A DNA stretch of 64,000 nucleotides from Sorangium cellulosum (GCF_004135735.1 NZ_CP012670.1:8751501-8815500); one strand, 5' to 3'. Positions 1-9,306 are shown, counted from the stretch's first letter. Notes: generated by a model not told the origin, from the sequence alone. Made by a program: numbers and translations.

Positions 1-1
1 C

Positions 2-235
2 CTCGACTGGAACCTCCCGAGGATGTCCGGCACCGACCTCTGCCGAGCGCTGCGGCAGGAGCCGGCGCTCCGCGACCTGCCGGTCCTCTTCCTGACGGCG
101 AACGCCTCATCGCAGGACATGGTGTACGCCTTCGCCTGCGGTGCCGACGATTACATGGTGAAGCCTTTCCGCGCCCCCGAGCTGGGAGCGCGCATCTTCA
201 GCCTGCTGCGCCGACCCCGACGCAGCGAGCGCTGA
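2..235 (+). CDS. Response regulator receiver domain, C-terminal part
   Basis: The 5' end lies outside the window; the frame is open from base 2. The visible 77 residues are the second half of a CheY-like receiver domain. The Asp in 'LDWNLPRMSG' fits the phospho-acceptor, 'FLTA' carries the conserved Thr, and 'MVKPF' carries the conserved Lys. The protein stops soon after the last receiver helix, so no output domain follows; it is either a single-domain regulator or the C-terminal receiver of a hybrid protein. A long hairpin lies just downstream, facing the convergent porin gene. Confidence 0.85.
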   Translation, partial: LDWNLPRMSGTDLCRALRQEPALRDLPVLFLTANASSQDMVYAFACGADDYMVKPFRAPELGARIFSLLRRPRRSER

Positions 236-278
236 GGCGCCTCGGCTCCCCCGCTTTTTCCGGTACAGGGCCGCAAGC

Positions 279-395
279 GGCGGTCCCCCGCACAGGAGAC
301 GGGTCCAGATCGGCGTTTTCGGCGCGGAAGCGCACTCCTGTGCGCTGAGCACCGAAAACGCCGAGATGGGCCCGTCTCCGAAGCGGGGGCCCGCC
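279..395. repeat. Long hairpin, family A copy 1 (convergent intergenic)
   Basis: A 117-bp imperfect palindrome fills most of the gap between two convergent genes and ends 4 nt from the stop codon of the porin gene. The tip is GCGCAC-TCCT-GTGCGC and the base pairs 279-291 with 383-395. A second copy lies at 30335-30459, also between convergent genes; over 115 aligned positions I count about 15 differences and no gaps, several of them compensatory. It probably acts as a bidirectional transcription terminator or is a non-autonomous REP/MITE-like element. Confidence 0.85.
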
Positions 396-398
396 TTT

Positions 399-1769
399 CT
401 AGAAGGGGATGTCGAGGTTGAGGTTGAGCACGCCGATGGTCTGCGCGTAGACCCCTCCGGAGTCGGGCGCCCTCGACTTGCCCGCGAGGCCCGCAGAGAT
501 GCTCTGCCCCGTCGTGTCGCGGCTGACATAGAACAGGTGCGTGTACGACGCCGCGAGGTGCAGCCGCTCCGCGAGCTGAAAGCGCCCTCCCACGGCGACC
601 GAGCCATCGTGGAAATCGGTGGCCGACGGATCCAGCGTCTCCTCGGGGACAGCATTGGAGTCGTACCCGAGCCCGCCGAAGAGCTCGATCGCCGGCCGCG
701 GCCAGTAGCTGACGCCCGCGCGCACGCCAAACGTGTCGTTCCAGCGGCGGGCGATGTTCTGCACGACGCCCGCATCGTCGGTGGCGGAGCCGTCCTCGTT
801 GATCTCGCACGCCGCGCCCACCTCGGTGAGGCACTGGTTTTCCATCGAGCTCCACCGCGTCCAGTCCCCGAAGAGCCGGACCTCCACGCCGTCCGCCGGG
901 ACGAAGCGGGCGCCGAGCCGCACGATGTCGGGCAGGCCCTGGTGCAGCGCGACGTCGTCCGGGGCGCTGGACACGCCGTTGAAGCGGTTGGTGAGCGTGC
1001 CCTCGAGCGTCTCGCCCCCCGTGACGTTCGGCCGCGACTGGTACGAGGCGCCGATCCAGAGCCGCCGCGGCATCGCCTCGAGCAGCGCGCCGACGCCGAA
1101 GCTCGCGTGCAGGCCGCTCACCTCGAGCAGCGAGCGCCCCTCGGTGGCGAGGAGGTTGTCGCCCGCCGCATTGCGGGCGCGGACGGTGCTCACCTCGGTC
1201 CGGATCAGGTTCCCCGACGCGCCGACGCTGAGCCGGATCGCCGGGATTTTATAGGCGGCGGCGACCGAGAAGAACATCGCCTGGAGCGAGGACTCGATGG
1301 AATGCCAGCGCTGCACGCCGTCGACCGGCCCGGCGAGCTCGCTGCCGCCAGCGAAGGCCTCGTTCCTGTCCCAGGACGCCGCGCCGCCGAAAGGCACGTA
1401 GACGCCCGCGCCGAGCGCCACGTCGCCCAGCCTGGCCGACACGCCGAGCATCGGGGAGGCGGCCAGGTTGAGCAGGCTCGCCTCCCCCGCGTTCGCCCCC
1501 GGAACCGTCGCGTCGTCGGACGCCGCCAGCGCATGCGTGTACGAGGCAGCGCGGATCGCGAGGTTTCCGTCCAGGAACAGGTGAATGCCCTCGCTCTCGG
1601 CGATGCCCGCGGGGTTGTAGTAGATCGCGGTCGGGTTGCTGGTGATCGGATTGCCGTGCTCGCCGCCGAATCGCGCGGTCGCGAAGCCGCCGGCGAGCGC
1701 GGGCCCGGCCCAGACGAGGCCGCCGAGGAGGCCGACGGAGAGCGCGAGACAGTGCCGGTCGATGGGCAT
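399..1769 (-). CDS. FadL/OmpP1/TodX-type outer membrane transport protein
   Basis: A 456-residue outer membrane beta-barrel protein. A signal peptide is clear (hydrophobic LALSVGLLGGLVWAG, then ALAGG). The mature start 'GGFATARFGGEHGNPITSNP' and the following 'AIYYNPAGIAESEG' match the FadL/TodX family N-terminus, where an Asn-Pro-Ala segment belongs to the plug. The protein ends in Phe after alternating hydrophobic residues ('LNLNLDIPF'), the usual barrel signal. The family takes up long-chain fatty acids and other hydrophobic compounds; the substrate here is unknown. An in-frame TTG at 1775 has a better-placed GGAG upstream and could be the real start. Divergent from a lipoprotein gene. Confidence 0.85.
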   Translation of the reverse strand: MPIDRHCLALSVGLLGGLVWAGPALAGGFATARFGGEHGNPITSNPTAIYYNPAGIAESEGIHLFLDGNLAIRAASYTHALAASDDATVPGANAGEASLLNLAASPMLGVSARLGDVALGAGVYVPFGGAASWDRNEAFAGGSELAGPVDGVQRWHSIESSLQAMFFSVAAAYKIPAIRLSVGASGNLIRTEVSTVRARNAAGDNLLATEGRSLLEVSGLHASFGVGALLEAMPRRLWIGASYQSRPNVTGGETLEGTLTNRFNGVSSAPDDVALHQGLPDIVRLGARFVPADGVEVRLFGDWTRWSSMENQCLTEVGAACEINEDGSATDDAGVVQNIARRWNDTFGVRAGVSYWPRPAIELFGGLGYDSNAVPEETLDPSATDFHDGSVAVGGRFQLAERLHLAASYTHLFYVSRDTTGQSISAGLAGKSRAPDSGGVYAQTIGVLNLNLDIPF

Positions 1770-1902
1770 GGCCAAGGGGTGACTCCGGTTCGGAGAGGAG
1801 CGCGGCGCCTGCTATGGACTCTGCATGGTAGGGTTGTACCCCCACCGGGTCGCGGAGAGCTCGACCCGCTCGAGTCAGATGTCACCTCGTGCACGGTGTC
1901 AA

Positions 1903-2571
1903 ATGCTTTTCTCCCGCTCCGCCCGGACCTCGCTCGCCTCAGCAGCCCTCCCCTGCGCCGCGCTCCTCGTCGGCTGCGCGGATCCGGTGGGTCGATATGA
2001 GGACTTCATAGCTCGCGACACCGCCGCGCGTGAGGGCCAGGGCGCCGGCGAGGGCGGTGGCGCGGGCGGCGACGCCCCCTGCGCGCTGCCGGAGGCAGGC
2101 GCTGCCGATGGCGACTTCCTCTTCAGCCTCTCGGCCTATCTGAGCCCCCGGACCCCCATCGTCTTTCTGGCCAAGCTCGCCACCGAGGCGAGGGACGGCG
2201 GGCTCGGCTTCTCGCTGCGTTTCCAGCCGCTCGAGGCCGCCGATCGCAGGACGCCCACGGGCACGCCGGTCGACGTCGGGCCCTACGAGGCCGGCGCCGA
2301 CGGGGCGTTCACCGCGGCGCTGCCCACGATCACCGTGCCGGGCAACGCCAACCCGATCTCGGGCAGCGACCTGGAGGCCACCATCACGCTGACCGGCTCG
2401 CTCTGCGCGCCCGCGGACTTCGTCTGTGGCGACGTGACCGGCACCGTGGCGAGGCCGCTCCGCCTGGACCTCGCGGATTCGACGTTCGCCATGGACCGCA
2501 TCACCGATCCGACCAGCTACCCGGCGCCGGTCATCGACTGCGAGCGGCGCCCGGCGCTGCCCCTCGAGTGA
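1903..2571 (+). CDS. Putative lipoprotein of unknown function
   Basis: From ATG 1903 the protein has 222 residues; ATGs at 1879 and 1825 are also in frame. I prefer 1903 because it gives a compact lipoprotein signal: basic n-region (SRSARTS), hydrophobic core and lipobox LLVGC. The mature N-terminus is a Gly/Ala/Glu-rich linker, followed by a roughly 150-residue domain with four Cys that may form disulfides. I do not recognise the domain. It is divergent from the FadL-type porin and nearly abuts the convergent phosphoesterase gene (9-bp gap), so there is no room for a long terminator here. Confidence 0.65.
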   Translation: MLFSRSARTSLASAALPCAALLVGCADPVGRYEDFIARDTAAREGQGAGEGGGAGGDAPCALPEAGAADGDFLFSLSAYLSPRTPIVFLAKLATEARDGGLGFSLRFQPLEAADRRTPTGTPVDVGPYEAGADGAFTAALPTITVPGNANPISGSDLEATITLTGSLCAPADFVCGDVTGTVARPLRLDLADSTFAMDRITDPTSYPAPVIDCERRPALPLE

Positions 2572-2580
2572 GCCGCCGCG

Positions 2581-3843
2581 CTACGCGATGGCCTCGGTCA
2601 GCGCGGCGCCGTCGAGCTCGATCAGCGTGATCTCGGACGGCGCGCCGACGCGCATCGGCGGCCCCCAGTAGCCCGTGCCGCGGCTCACGTAGATCTGGCT
2701 CTGGCCGTGCCACGACAGCCCGGCCACGTACGGCTGATCGAGCCGCACGAACAGGCCCCAGGGAAAGATCTGGCCGCCGTGGGTGTGGCCGCTGAGCTGG
2801 AGGCCGACGCCCATCCGCTCGGCCTCCAGGATCTGCTTGGGCTGATGCGCGAGGAGCACGAGCTCCCGCGACGGATCGCGCCCCGCGAGGGCGCGCGCGA
2901 GATCGGGGCCATGGCCGCGGCCCATGCCCCTCGCGCTCCAGTCGTCCACGCCGGCCAGGTCGAAGCTGTGCTCGCCGTGGCCGATCGAGACGCGCTCGTT
3001 GCGGAGCACCCGCACGCCGAGCCGCCCGAGCTCCGCGACCCACGCGTCGATGCCCGAGTAGTACTCGTGATTGCCCGTCACGAAGAAGACCCCGTGCCTG
3101 GCGCGCAGATCGGCGAGGGGCGCGGTGTGCTCGCGGAGCTCCTCGACGGAGCCGTCGACGAGATCCCCGGTGATCGCAACGACATCCGGCTCGAGGGCGT
3201 TCACGCGCGCGACGACGCGCTCGAGCCACGCTCGCCCTATCGTCGGACCGATGTGGAGATCGGTGAGCTGAACCACGCGAAAGCCCGACATCGCCCGGGG
3301 GAGGCGGCGGAGGCGGACGCGCACGGGCCGCACGGCGACCTCGCCGAGGGCGCTCGCGGCGCCGGTGATGCCGAGGCCCATGGCGAGCACCCCGGCGGCG
3401 CCCGCGATCGCGCGCGACAGGAACGTGCGGCGGTCGCCGTCGAGCGGCCGGTCCAGGAGCGCCGTGACGCCGTGGGCGCCGAGGCGAACGAGCTCCGAGG
3501 TGAGCAGCAGGAAGAAGAGCAGGACGGCGAGCCCGACCCAGGTGTAGACGACGCCGGCGACGACGCCGGCGATGGGCCGGGGCAGCGCACGCGAGAGGAC
3601 GAGGCCGAGCGGCACCAGCGAGGCGAGCCCCCAGAGGGCCACGCTGCCGACGCGTTGCCATGTCGGGCCGAGCTCCGGCGCGCGGATCAGGCGCTGCCAG
3701 AGGTAGTAATGAACGCCTGCCACGATGGCGCTGAAGATGCCGAGGAAGAGGACGAAGGGGAGGAGCGGCCGCTGCACGACCCCCATCATGACCACGGCAG
3801 GGCGCGCTCGCCGCCCCGAGCGCGCGGGATCGGGGCGCGACAA
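2581..3843 (-). CDS. Membrane-anchored metallophosphoesterase (YaeI-like)
   Basis: A 420-residue protein with about four hydrophobic segments in the first 160 residues, then a calcineurin-like phosphoesterase domain. The metal-binding motifs are all present in order: DLHIG, GDLVD, GNHEYY, AHQP and SGHTHGGQ. This arrangement (membrane anchors followed by a YaeI-type domain) is common in bacterial enzymes thought to act on phospholipid or UDP-lipid substrates; the substrate cannot be read from sequence. An in-frame ATG at 3786 ('MMGVVQRPL') would drop a poorly conserved basic N-terminus. Confidence 0.88.
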   Translation of the reverse strand: MSRPDPARSGRRARPAVVMMGVVQRPLLPFVLFLGIFSAIVAGVHYYLWQRLIRAPELGPTWQRVGSVALWGLASLVPLGLVLSRALPRPIAGVVAGVVYTWVGLAVLLFFLLLTSELVRLGAHGVTALLDRPLDGDRRTFLSRAIAGAAGVLAMGLGITGAASALGEVAVRPVRVRLRRLPRAMSGFRVVQLTDLHIGPTIGRAWLERVVARVNALEPDVVAITGDLVDGSVEELREHTAPLADLRARHGVFFVTGNHEYYSGIDAWVAELGRLGVRVLRNERVSIGHGEHSFDLAGVDDWSARGMGRGHGPDLARALAGRDPSRELVLLAHQPKQILEAERMGVGLQLSGHTHGGQIFPWGLFVRLDQPYVAGLSWHGQSQIYVSRGTGYWGPPMRVGAPSEITLIELDGAALTEAIA

Positions 3844-3944
3844 CGTTTTTTAACGGAGCGGCCTCGGCCGGCGAGGATCCCCCCGCGCGACGCGCCGAGC
3901 GCCCGGCGCGGGCCGGCGTCCGCACGGCCACGACGCGGGAAACG

Positions 3945-4865
3945 CTAGTACGAGCCGCCGACGCAGACGCCGAACCCGGGAGGGTAGACCGTGCTGCCGC
4001 CCTGACATTTGGCGCCCGTGCCGCAGCCTTGCGCCTCCCCGTCGATGCGGCAGAGCCGCTTGCACTTGTTCGTCAGCATCGAGCACACGAACCCGGGCGC
4101 GCAGGGGCACGGCTCGTCGGCTCGCCCGGCGCCGGGCACCACGCAGCTCGTCGTCCCGTCCTCGCGGACGATCGTGCAGGTGAGGCCCGCCGGGCAGACG
4201 CTATCGTTCAGGAGCTCGCAGTTCACCGCGGGAACGCAGACCGGGATCGAGACCCGGGCGCTCTCCTCGCCGACCGACTCGGCCATCGGCCGCTCCGCGC
4301 AGTACGTCGCACGCTCGCAGCTCTCCACGCTGCCGCAGCAGTACTGGCGACACACGCCGCCCTGCCCCTCCGCCGCCACGCAGCCCAGGCCGGCCCCGCA
4401 GTCGGCGGCCGTCTGGCAAGGACCGCCCGCCGCGAAGCGCCCCACCGGCCCGCAGCGCGGAGCCGCGTCGCCGTCGGCGAGCACCAGCTGGCAGTGCAGC
4501 GTCGACGCCGCCGGCGGCAGGGGGATCCCCGGCTCGGGGCCGCCGCTCGACGCGCACTCGCCCGGATCGCCCCCCGGCGTGCACCCTTCGCCGCACAGGT
4601 GCGCGAAGCGCGTGTAGGGATCCCGTGCGCCCTCGGCCACCGGGATGGTGAGCTCACCGTCAATGACGCCGCCGACGCCGCCGCCGCCGCCGCCGCCCGT
4701 GAGGGCGTCGAGGCCGGCGCCTCCGCCCGCCCCCGCGCTTTCGTCCCAGCCCGCCGACTCGTTCGCTCCCACCGAGTCGGCTCGATCAGCGGCCCCGCAC
4801 GCAGAGGCAGTGATCAGCGAGACCGCCGCGAGACCGCGAAGCAGGAGAGCGTGACGCGAGCTCAT
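3945..4865 (-). CDS. Cysteine-rich lipoprotein
   Basis: 306 residues from ATG 4865. The signal peptide ends in a lipobox (TASAC). After a Gly-rich linker with an unbroken run of eight Gly, the mature part contains 26 Cys besides the lipobox Cys, enough for 13 disulfides. The spacing (C-x5-C, CC, C-x-C) resembles small EGF/Dickkopf-like secreted modules that are common in myxobacterial lipoproteins. No catalytic motif is visible, so the function is unknown; surface display is inferred. Confidence 0.7.
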   Translation of the reverse strand: MSSRHALLLRGLAAVSLITASACGAADRADSVGANESAGWDESAGAGGGAGLDALTGGGGGGGVGGVIDGELTIPVAEGARDPYTRFAHLCGEGCTPGGDPGECASSGGPEPGIPLPPAASTLHCQLVLADGDAAPRCGPVGRFAAGGPCQTAADCGAGLGCVAAEGQGGVCRQYCCGSVESCERATYCAERPMAESVGEESARVSIPVCVPAVNCELLNDSVCPAGLTCTIVREDGTTSCVVPGAGRADEPCPCAPGFVCSMLTNKCKRLCRIDGEAQGCGTGAKCQGGSTVYPPGFGVCVGGSY

Positions 4866-5256
4866 TCCATGACCGCCAGAAGAGCACAGGCGGAGCGAGC
4901 TTATCATGTCCTCTACCGGCATTCACAGAATGTGCCGGCCCTGGGTGCCCCCTCGGGCCACGGGGGCAATGGCTGGCGAGGCATCGTCGTGCGCGCGGCG
5001 CGGGCGCTCGACGAGGCGGGTGCGCCTCGCCAGGCCGGCCTCCCGGCGCAGCCATGACGCGCGTGTCACGCCGGGCGCCGCGCGCCGCGCCCGGCTGGCG
5101 AGCGCGCTCACATCGCCTGCCGCGACGCGCGCCACGTCGCCCGGGGTCGTCCCTGGTTCATCGCGGAGGGGCCGGAGCGCAGGCGGGCCGGAACAGGGGC
5201 GGCGGAGCGCAGGCCCCGCGAGCGACGAGCCTGGGACGAACCGGGGCGACACCGCA
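4866..5256. other. Intergenic region holding a family B hairpin
   Basis: Between two genes of the same strand. The left half (4866-5130) shows no convincing gene; the open frames crossing it have arginine-rich shadow composition. The right half is the long hairpin described separately, immediately downstream of the beta-propeller gene. Confidence 0.6.
5136..5250 (-). repeat. Long hairpin, family B copy 1
   Basis: An imperfect 115-bp palindrome starting 6 nt downstream of the stop of the beta-propeller gene. Read on the minus strand it has the family B architecture GGGGCC / internal loop / GGCGGGCC-like / loop / GGCCCGCC / internal loop / GGCCCC. Positions 5161-5189, reverse complemented, match 27212-27240 of copy 2 exactly over 29 nt. 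Likely a terminator or repeat element; here it lies between co-directional rather than convergent genes. Confidence 0.7.
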
Positions 5257-7368
5257 CTAGCGCGCCTCGATGTCGCGCGTCACCACGTTGCCCGCGCTGT
5301 CATAGGCGCGCACCGCGAGCAGATGCGAGCCGGGCGGCACGATCGCGCCGAGGTCCGCGCCGAACGGCTCCACCGGCTCATCGAACACTCCATCGCTCGG
5401 GAAGATGGGCCGCCACTCGTCCAGGCCGGCGATGGAGACCTCGATGCGCGCGATGGGGCCGAGGCCGTCCGCGACCTCGCCCGTGAGCCGTCGCCCCTGC
5501 AGCGCGAGCGACCGGAACACCGGCGGCGTGTTGTCGACCAGGACGGTGCCCGACTCGAGGCTGTGGCGCTGCGTGCGCTCGGGCGGGTTCGCCAGCTCGT
5601 CGCTCGCCTCGACGAGGATGCGGTACTCGCCCTCGGGGAGGGCGGTCGTGTCCCATACGTGCTCGGCGCGTGTCACCTTCTCGCCCGGCTTCAGCATGCT
5701 GCGCCAGGTCGACTGGCCTTCCATCCGGTACGAGAGCCGATAACGGAGATCGTCCTGGTCCGGATTGTCGACCTTCCACGTGATCTGGAGCGCGCTCACC
5801 GGCTTCGGCGCCTCCCCGCCCGAGGGCGGCAGGTTCGAGCGAGAGGGCTTCGGCTGCCCCTTCGGCGCGGCCTCGATCGACGTGACCACGGCGCGCGCGT
5901 TGTCGGTGACGAACGAGAGCTTCACCTCGCGGAGCACGGCGCCCGGATCCCGGCCCCAGCGCGCCCGGATCTGCACGAAGCGCGCGGGCGGGCTCTTCAC
6001 GTCGCCCGGCGCGGCGAGCGCGGGGGACCACGGGCTCCAGGTGCTGTCCGGCGACTCGGTGTTGCCGCTCCGGGTCTCGAGCTCCAGCGCGCCGTCGGAG
6101 CGCCACGTCAGGCGCCCGAACGTGGCCCGCAGCCCGGCGTCGAGCACCTTGCTCGTCCACACCGCGGAGGCGCCGCCGACGCCCCTCACCTCGTGGAACA
6201 CCGCGGGGTCGGTGGTGGCGATGAACCTGCGCCGCCCCGCCATCATGAACGCGCCGACCTGCCGCTCGTCCGTGTCGGCGACGAGCCGCGCCACGTGGTT
6301 GTCGCTCACCGTGTAGAGCTGCCCCTCCGCGCCGGTCCCGACGAAGGGCATCAGGTCCTCGCCGAGGCCGAGCGAGACGTAGTGGGTGTCGTCGTCGCTC
6401 ATCATCTTCTCGGCGACGCCGCGCCGGTCGAAGCGCATGAGCACGCCCTTGCCGGGCTTCGACGCGCGCGCCGGCTGCGGCGACGGAGGCCCGCTCTTGT
6501 TGCGCTTCGGGGGGGCGAACGCCTCGGGGTACTCGTTGGCGATCGCGTACACGGCGCCGCCCTTGTCGCCCGGCGCGATCGCGATCGCCTTCACGTCGTC
6601 CGCGTCGAAGTCGTACAGCACCGTCGCGCGCCCCGGCGCCGTGAGCTTGTAGAGGAGCGCCTTGCCGTTCGAGCCCGCATAGACCGCGCCGTCGTCCGCG
6701 ACCGCGACGCACATGAGGTGCGGCTCGTCGCTGTCGAAGTACACCTGGGCCTTGCCCGCGGCGTCGACGCGGAACAGCTTCCCCTCGGAGCCGGTCGCCG
6801 CGTAGAGCACCCTCGCCCTGGGGTCGTAGGCGAGGCCCCAGACGTCCTCGGTCCCGGGGAGCTCGGCGAAGAGCTTCGCCGGCCCGCCGTTGCCGGCGCC
6901 GCCGGGCAGGCGGAAGAGCTTGCCCTCGGGGAACGTCCCCGCGATGACGTCGCCGTTGAACGCGACCGCGAGCGCGCTGACCGCCATCTGCCCGGTGGTC
7001 GCCGCGAGCGTCACCCGGCCGTTCGACACGCGGTAGATCTTCCCCTCGCTGCCCGTGCCGAGCAGCACCGTCCCGTCCGGCAGCACCGCGGAGCTCCAGA
7101 TGGACGTCGCGTCGGGCAGCGGCGTCGCGCCGAGGGTCAGCCCGGCGCGCACGTTGCCATCGGAGTCGACGCTGACCCCGGTGAGATCGCCGCCCTTCAG
7201 GTCCTCGAGCGATCGGAGCTGGAAGCTGCGCGTGCCCACGGCGTGGGCCGGGGGCGAGACGAGCCCCGCGGCGCCGGCCGCGGCGACGGCGAGGGCGAGG
7301 AGCCGGCGCAAGGAGGTCGTGACGAGGCGTGACGAGAACGAACGGGTGGAATCGCGCTGGGTGCTCAT
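5257..7368 (-). CDS. Secreted beta-propeller protein with Fn3-like C-terminal domains
   Basis: 703 residues from ATG 7368. A signal peptide (LLALAVAAAGAAGLVSPPAHA) leads into blade-like repeats with recurring 'GTGSEGKIYRV', 'GTFPEGKLFRL' and 'ATGSEGKLFRV' motifs, typical of a WD40-like or PQQ-like propeller (about residues 70-420). A segment near 430-500 resembles a carbohydrate-binding/discoidin-like fold ('SVWTSKVLDAG'-type), followed by one Fn3-like domain (540-640) and a C-terminal Ig-like region. No catalytic residues are visible. It is probably a periplasmic or surface scaffold. The next gene on the same strand (S55 peptidase, 60-bp gap) is likely co-transcribed. Confidence 0.7.
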   Translation of the reverse strand: MSTQRDSTRSFSSRLVTTSLRRLLALAVAAAGAAGLVSPPAHAVGTRSFQLRSLEDLKGGDLTGVSVDSDGNVRAGLTLGATPLPDATSIWSSAVLPDGTVLLGTGSEGKIYRVSNGRVTLAATTGQMAVSALAVAFNGDVIAGTFPEGKLFRLPGGAGNGGPAKLFAELPGTEDVWGLAYDPRARVLYAATGSEGKLFRVDAAGKAQVYFDSDEPHLMCVAVADDGAVYAGSNGKALLYKLTAPGRATVLYDFDADDVKAIAIAPGDKGGAVYAIANEYPEAFAPPKRNKSGPPSPQPARASKPGKGVLMRFDRRGVAEKMMSDDDTHYVSLGLGEDLMPFVGTGAEGQLYTVSDNHVARLVADTDERQVGAFMMAGRRRFIATTDPAVFHEVRGVGGASAVWTSKVLDAGLRATFGRLTWRSDGALELETRSGNTESPDSTWSPWSPALAAPGDVKSPPARFVQIRARWGRDPGAVLREVKLSFVTDNARAVVTSIEAAPKGQPKPSRSNLPPSGGEAPKPVSALQITWKVDNPDQDDLRYRLSYRMEGQSTWRSMLKPGEKVTRAEHVWDTTALPEGEYRILVEASDELANPPERTQRHSLESGTVLVDNTPPVFRSLALQGRRLTGEVADGLGPIARIEVSIAGLDEWRPIFPSDGVFDEPVEPFGADLGAIVPPGSHLLAVRAYDSAGNVVTRDIEAR

Positions 7369-7428
7369 GGAGTGGGTGGAAGGGGGTCGGAGCAAGGAGG
7401 GGGCGGGGAGGCGGCGCCGATCGGCGGA

Positions 7429-9306
7429 TCAGCGGAGGATGGGTCGGACGGCGACGCGCACGGTGTCCTTGCCGACCATGAATCGCTTGAGGGAGATCGG
7501 CACCTGCACCTGGGCGACGAACGTCTCGGGCGCGTTGGACGCGGAGCTCGGGCGCAGCGTGTCCATCGCGCCCGGGGGGAGCCGGGAGGCGACCTGGCCG
7601 CGGTACGCGGCGCCGTTCTCCCGGAGCTTGATGGTCGCGACGACGCTCTCCGCGTCGTGGTGCTGGTTCGGCAGCATCGCGACGAGCTCCGCGACGTTGT
7701 TCGGCGTGGCCATCGGGCGCTCCACCTCGTAGCCGGGCGCGAGCTCGATGTCGACCTGGCTGCCGGCGAGCTCGCGCGGCACCGGCACCTCGATGACGCG
7801 CGACTCGACGGCGCCGTGATGGGGCTGGAGATCCAGGCGGATCCGCGCGGGCGCGCCCGCGTCGATCTCCGGCTCGAGCAGCTTGGCCCCGCGCAGCAGG
7901 GCGACCTCGCGGTCGAACGTCACCCTCACGCGGGTGTCGACGCGCTCGATCGTGACGTCCTCCCAGGGGTTGTTGAGGAGGGCGCCCATCGCCCGCACGA
8001 GCCGGCTGCGGACGAAGTCGTCCGCGGTGAGCGGCGTGCCGTTGCCGGCGCCGAAGTCGACGAGGGAGACGGTGCCGTAGCGCCCGACCTTCACCTGGCT
8101 CACCGCCCGCCAGGTCATGTCGCGCCGCTCGGCCGTGGTCGCCTCGACGGCGTTGCCGATGGCCATCGAGACGAACGCCGGCGCCATGAACTGGTCGTGC
8201 GCGATGTCCACGTTCCACGTCGGGTGCGGCGCGCCCTCCACGCCGTCGATCTGGATGCGCATCGGGAAGATGGGCGCCTTCGCCGCGCTGTCGACCACGA
8301 TCGCCGCCTGCCTGTCGTTCACCAGCGTGCCGACCGACCGCACCGCCTCGCCGATCTTGAAGCTCCGGTTCTGGCTCGCGAGGATCCAGTGCACCCGGGC
8401 GATCGCCGTGGGCAGGCTGGAGACGCCGCCGTTCATCATCGGGTGCCCGAACGCGACCAGCTTGTCCCCCGCCACGCGCGTGACCGTGCCGATGCCCATG
8501 GCGGAGATGTCGCCGCGCACGAGCTCGACGCCGATCGCCCCGCCGTCGACGTACCGGGTCGGCGCGCTGGGCTCCGGGTTGGCCGACGAGCCGCCGCCGG
8601 CCTGCAGCGGATCGAGCCCCATGGGGCCGAGCAGGTCGCTCGCGATGCGCAGCGACGTCCCCCCGAGCCCCCCGAGCATCACCGGCGTCGAGGCGCGCGC
8701 GAGGCCCGTCGACTCGGGCGGGGCGATGGCCGGCGCGACGCGCGCCGCGATCTGGCCGGCGTGGCCCGCGAGATCATAGGCGTCGATGGCCCCCCGGAAG
8801 GCGTGGCCCCCGCGGAGCGCCGAGAGGGAGGCGGTGCGCGGCGGCGCGCCGCGGGCGCTGCTCACCGGGGCCGGCAGCGGCCCCCCGCCCTTCGGGGCGA
8901 TGCTCCTCGGGAGCGGCCGCGCGAGCTCGTCGAGCATCGACTTGATCGGGGTGACGCCGGCGATCGCCTCCGCCCCGAAGAGCCAGCCGTAGGCGTAGGC
9001 GCCGATCATCTTGCCGTTCACGTAGATCGGGCTGCCGCTCATCCCGGCCACGGTGCGGGCGACCTCGAGGCGCGGGTGCTGGGTCTTGATCAGGATGAGG
9101 TCCTGGTTGGGGCGAAAGTTGCGGAGGGTCGAGATGACCTCGACATCGAACTTCTCGGGCGTGGTGCCGGAGAACACGGTGAGGCCGTATCCCTTCATAC
9201 CCGGCTTCACCTCGGAGACGGGCAGGGTGTCGGGCGGCGTGGAGATCGCGTGCGCCGCGCCGAGGCCGACAGCGACGCTGCACACCGCGCCGGCGAGCAG
9301 GCTCAT
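7429..9306 (-). CDS. SpoIVB-type (S55) serine peptidase domain protein
   Basis: 625 residues with signal peptide MSLLAGAVCSVAVGLGAAHA. Near residue 30 'VKPGMKGYGLTVFSG' begins the SpoIVB/S55 peptidase domain, and 'TVAGMSGSPIYVNGK' carries the GMSGSP motif with the probable nucleophilic Ser. A later 'VAFGHPMMNGG' matches the GHp motif of the same family. The C-terminal 300 residues form an extra beta-rich region of unknown role. SpoIVB itself cleaves a sporulation signalling protein in Bacillus; related proteins in Gram-negatives are uncharacterised. GTG 9444 is in frame and gives a longer but less signal-like N-terminus. Follows by 60 bp into the propeller gene. Confidence 0.8.
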   Translation of the reverse strand: MSLLAGAVCSVAVGLGAAHAISTPPDTLPVSEVKPGMKGYGLTVFSGTTPEKFDVEVISTLRNFRPNQDLILIKTQHPRLEVARTVAGMSGSPIYVNGKMIGAYAYGWLFGAEAIAGVTPIKSMLDELARPLPRSIAPKGGGPLPAPVSSARGAPPRTASLSALRGGHAFRGAIDAYDLAGHAGQIAARVAPAIAPPESTGLARASTPVMLGGLGGTSLRIASDLLGPMGLDPLQAGGGSSANPEPSAPTRYVDGGAIGVELVRGDISAMGIGTVTRVAGDKLVAFGHPMMNGGVSSLPTAIARVHWILASQNRSFKIGEAVRSVGTLVNDRQAAIVVDSAAKAPIFPMRIQIDGVEGAPHPTWNVDIAHDQFMAPAFVSMAIGNAVEATTAERRDMTWRAVSQVKVGRYGTVSLVDFGAGNGTPLTADDFVRSRLVRAMGALLNNPWEDVTIERVDTRVRVTFDREVALLRGAKLLEPEIDAGAPARIRLDLQPHHGAVESRVIEVPVPRELAGSQVDIELAPGYEVERPMATPNNVAELVAMLPNQHHDAESVVATIKLRENGAAYRGQVASRLPPGAMDTLRPSSASNAPETFVAQVQVPISLKRFMVGKDTVRVAVRPILR

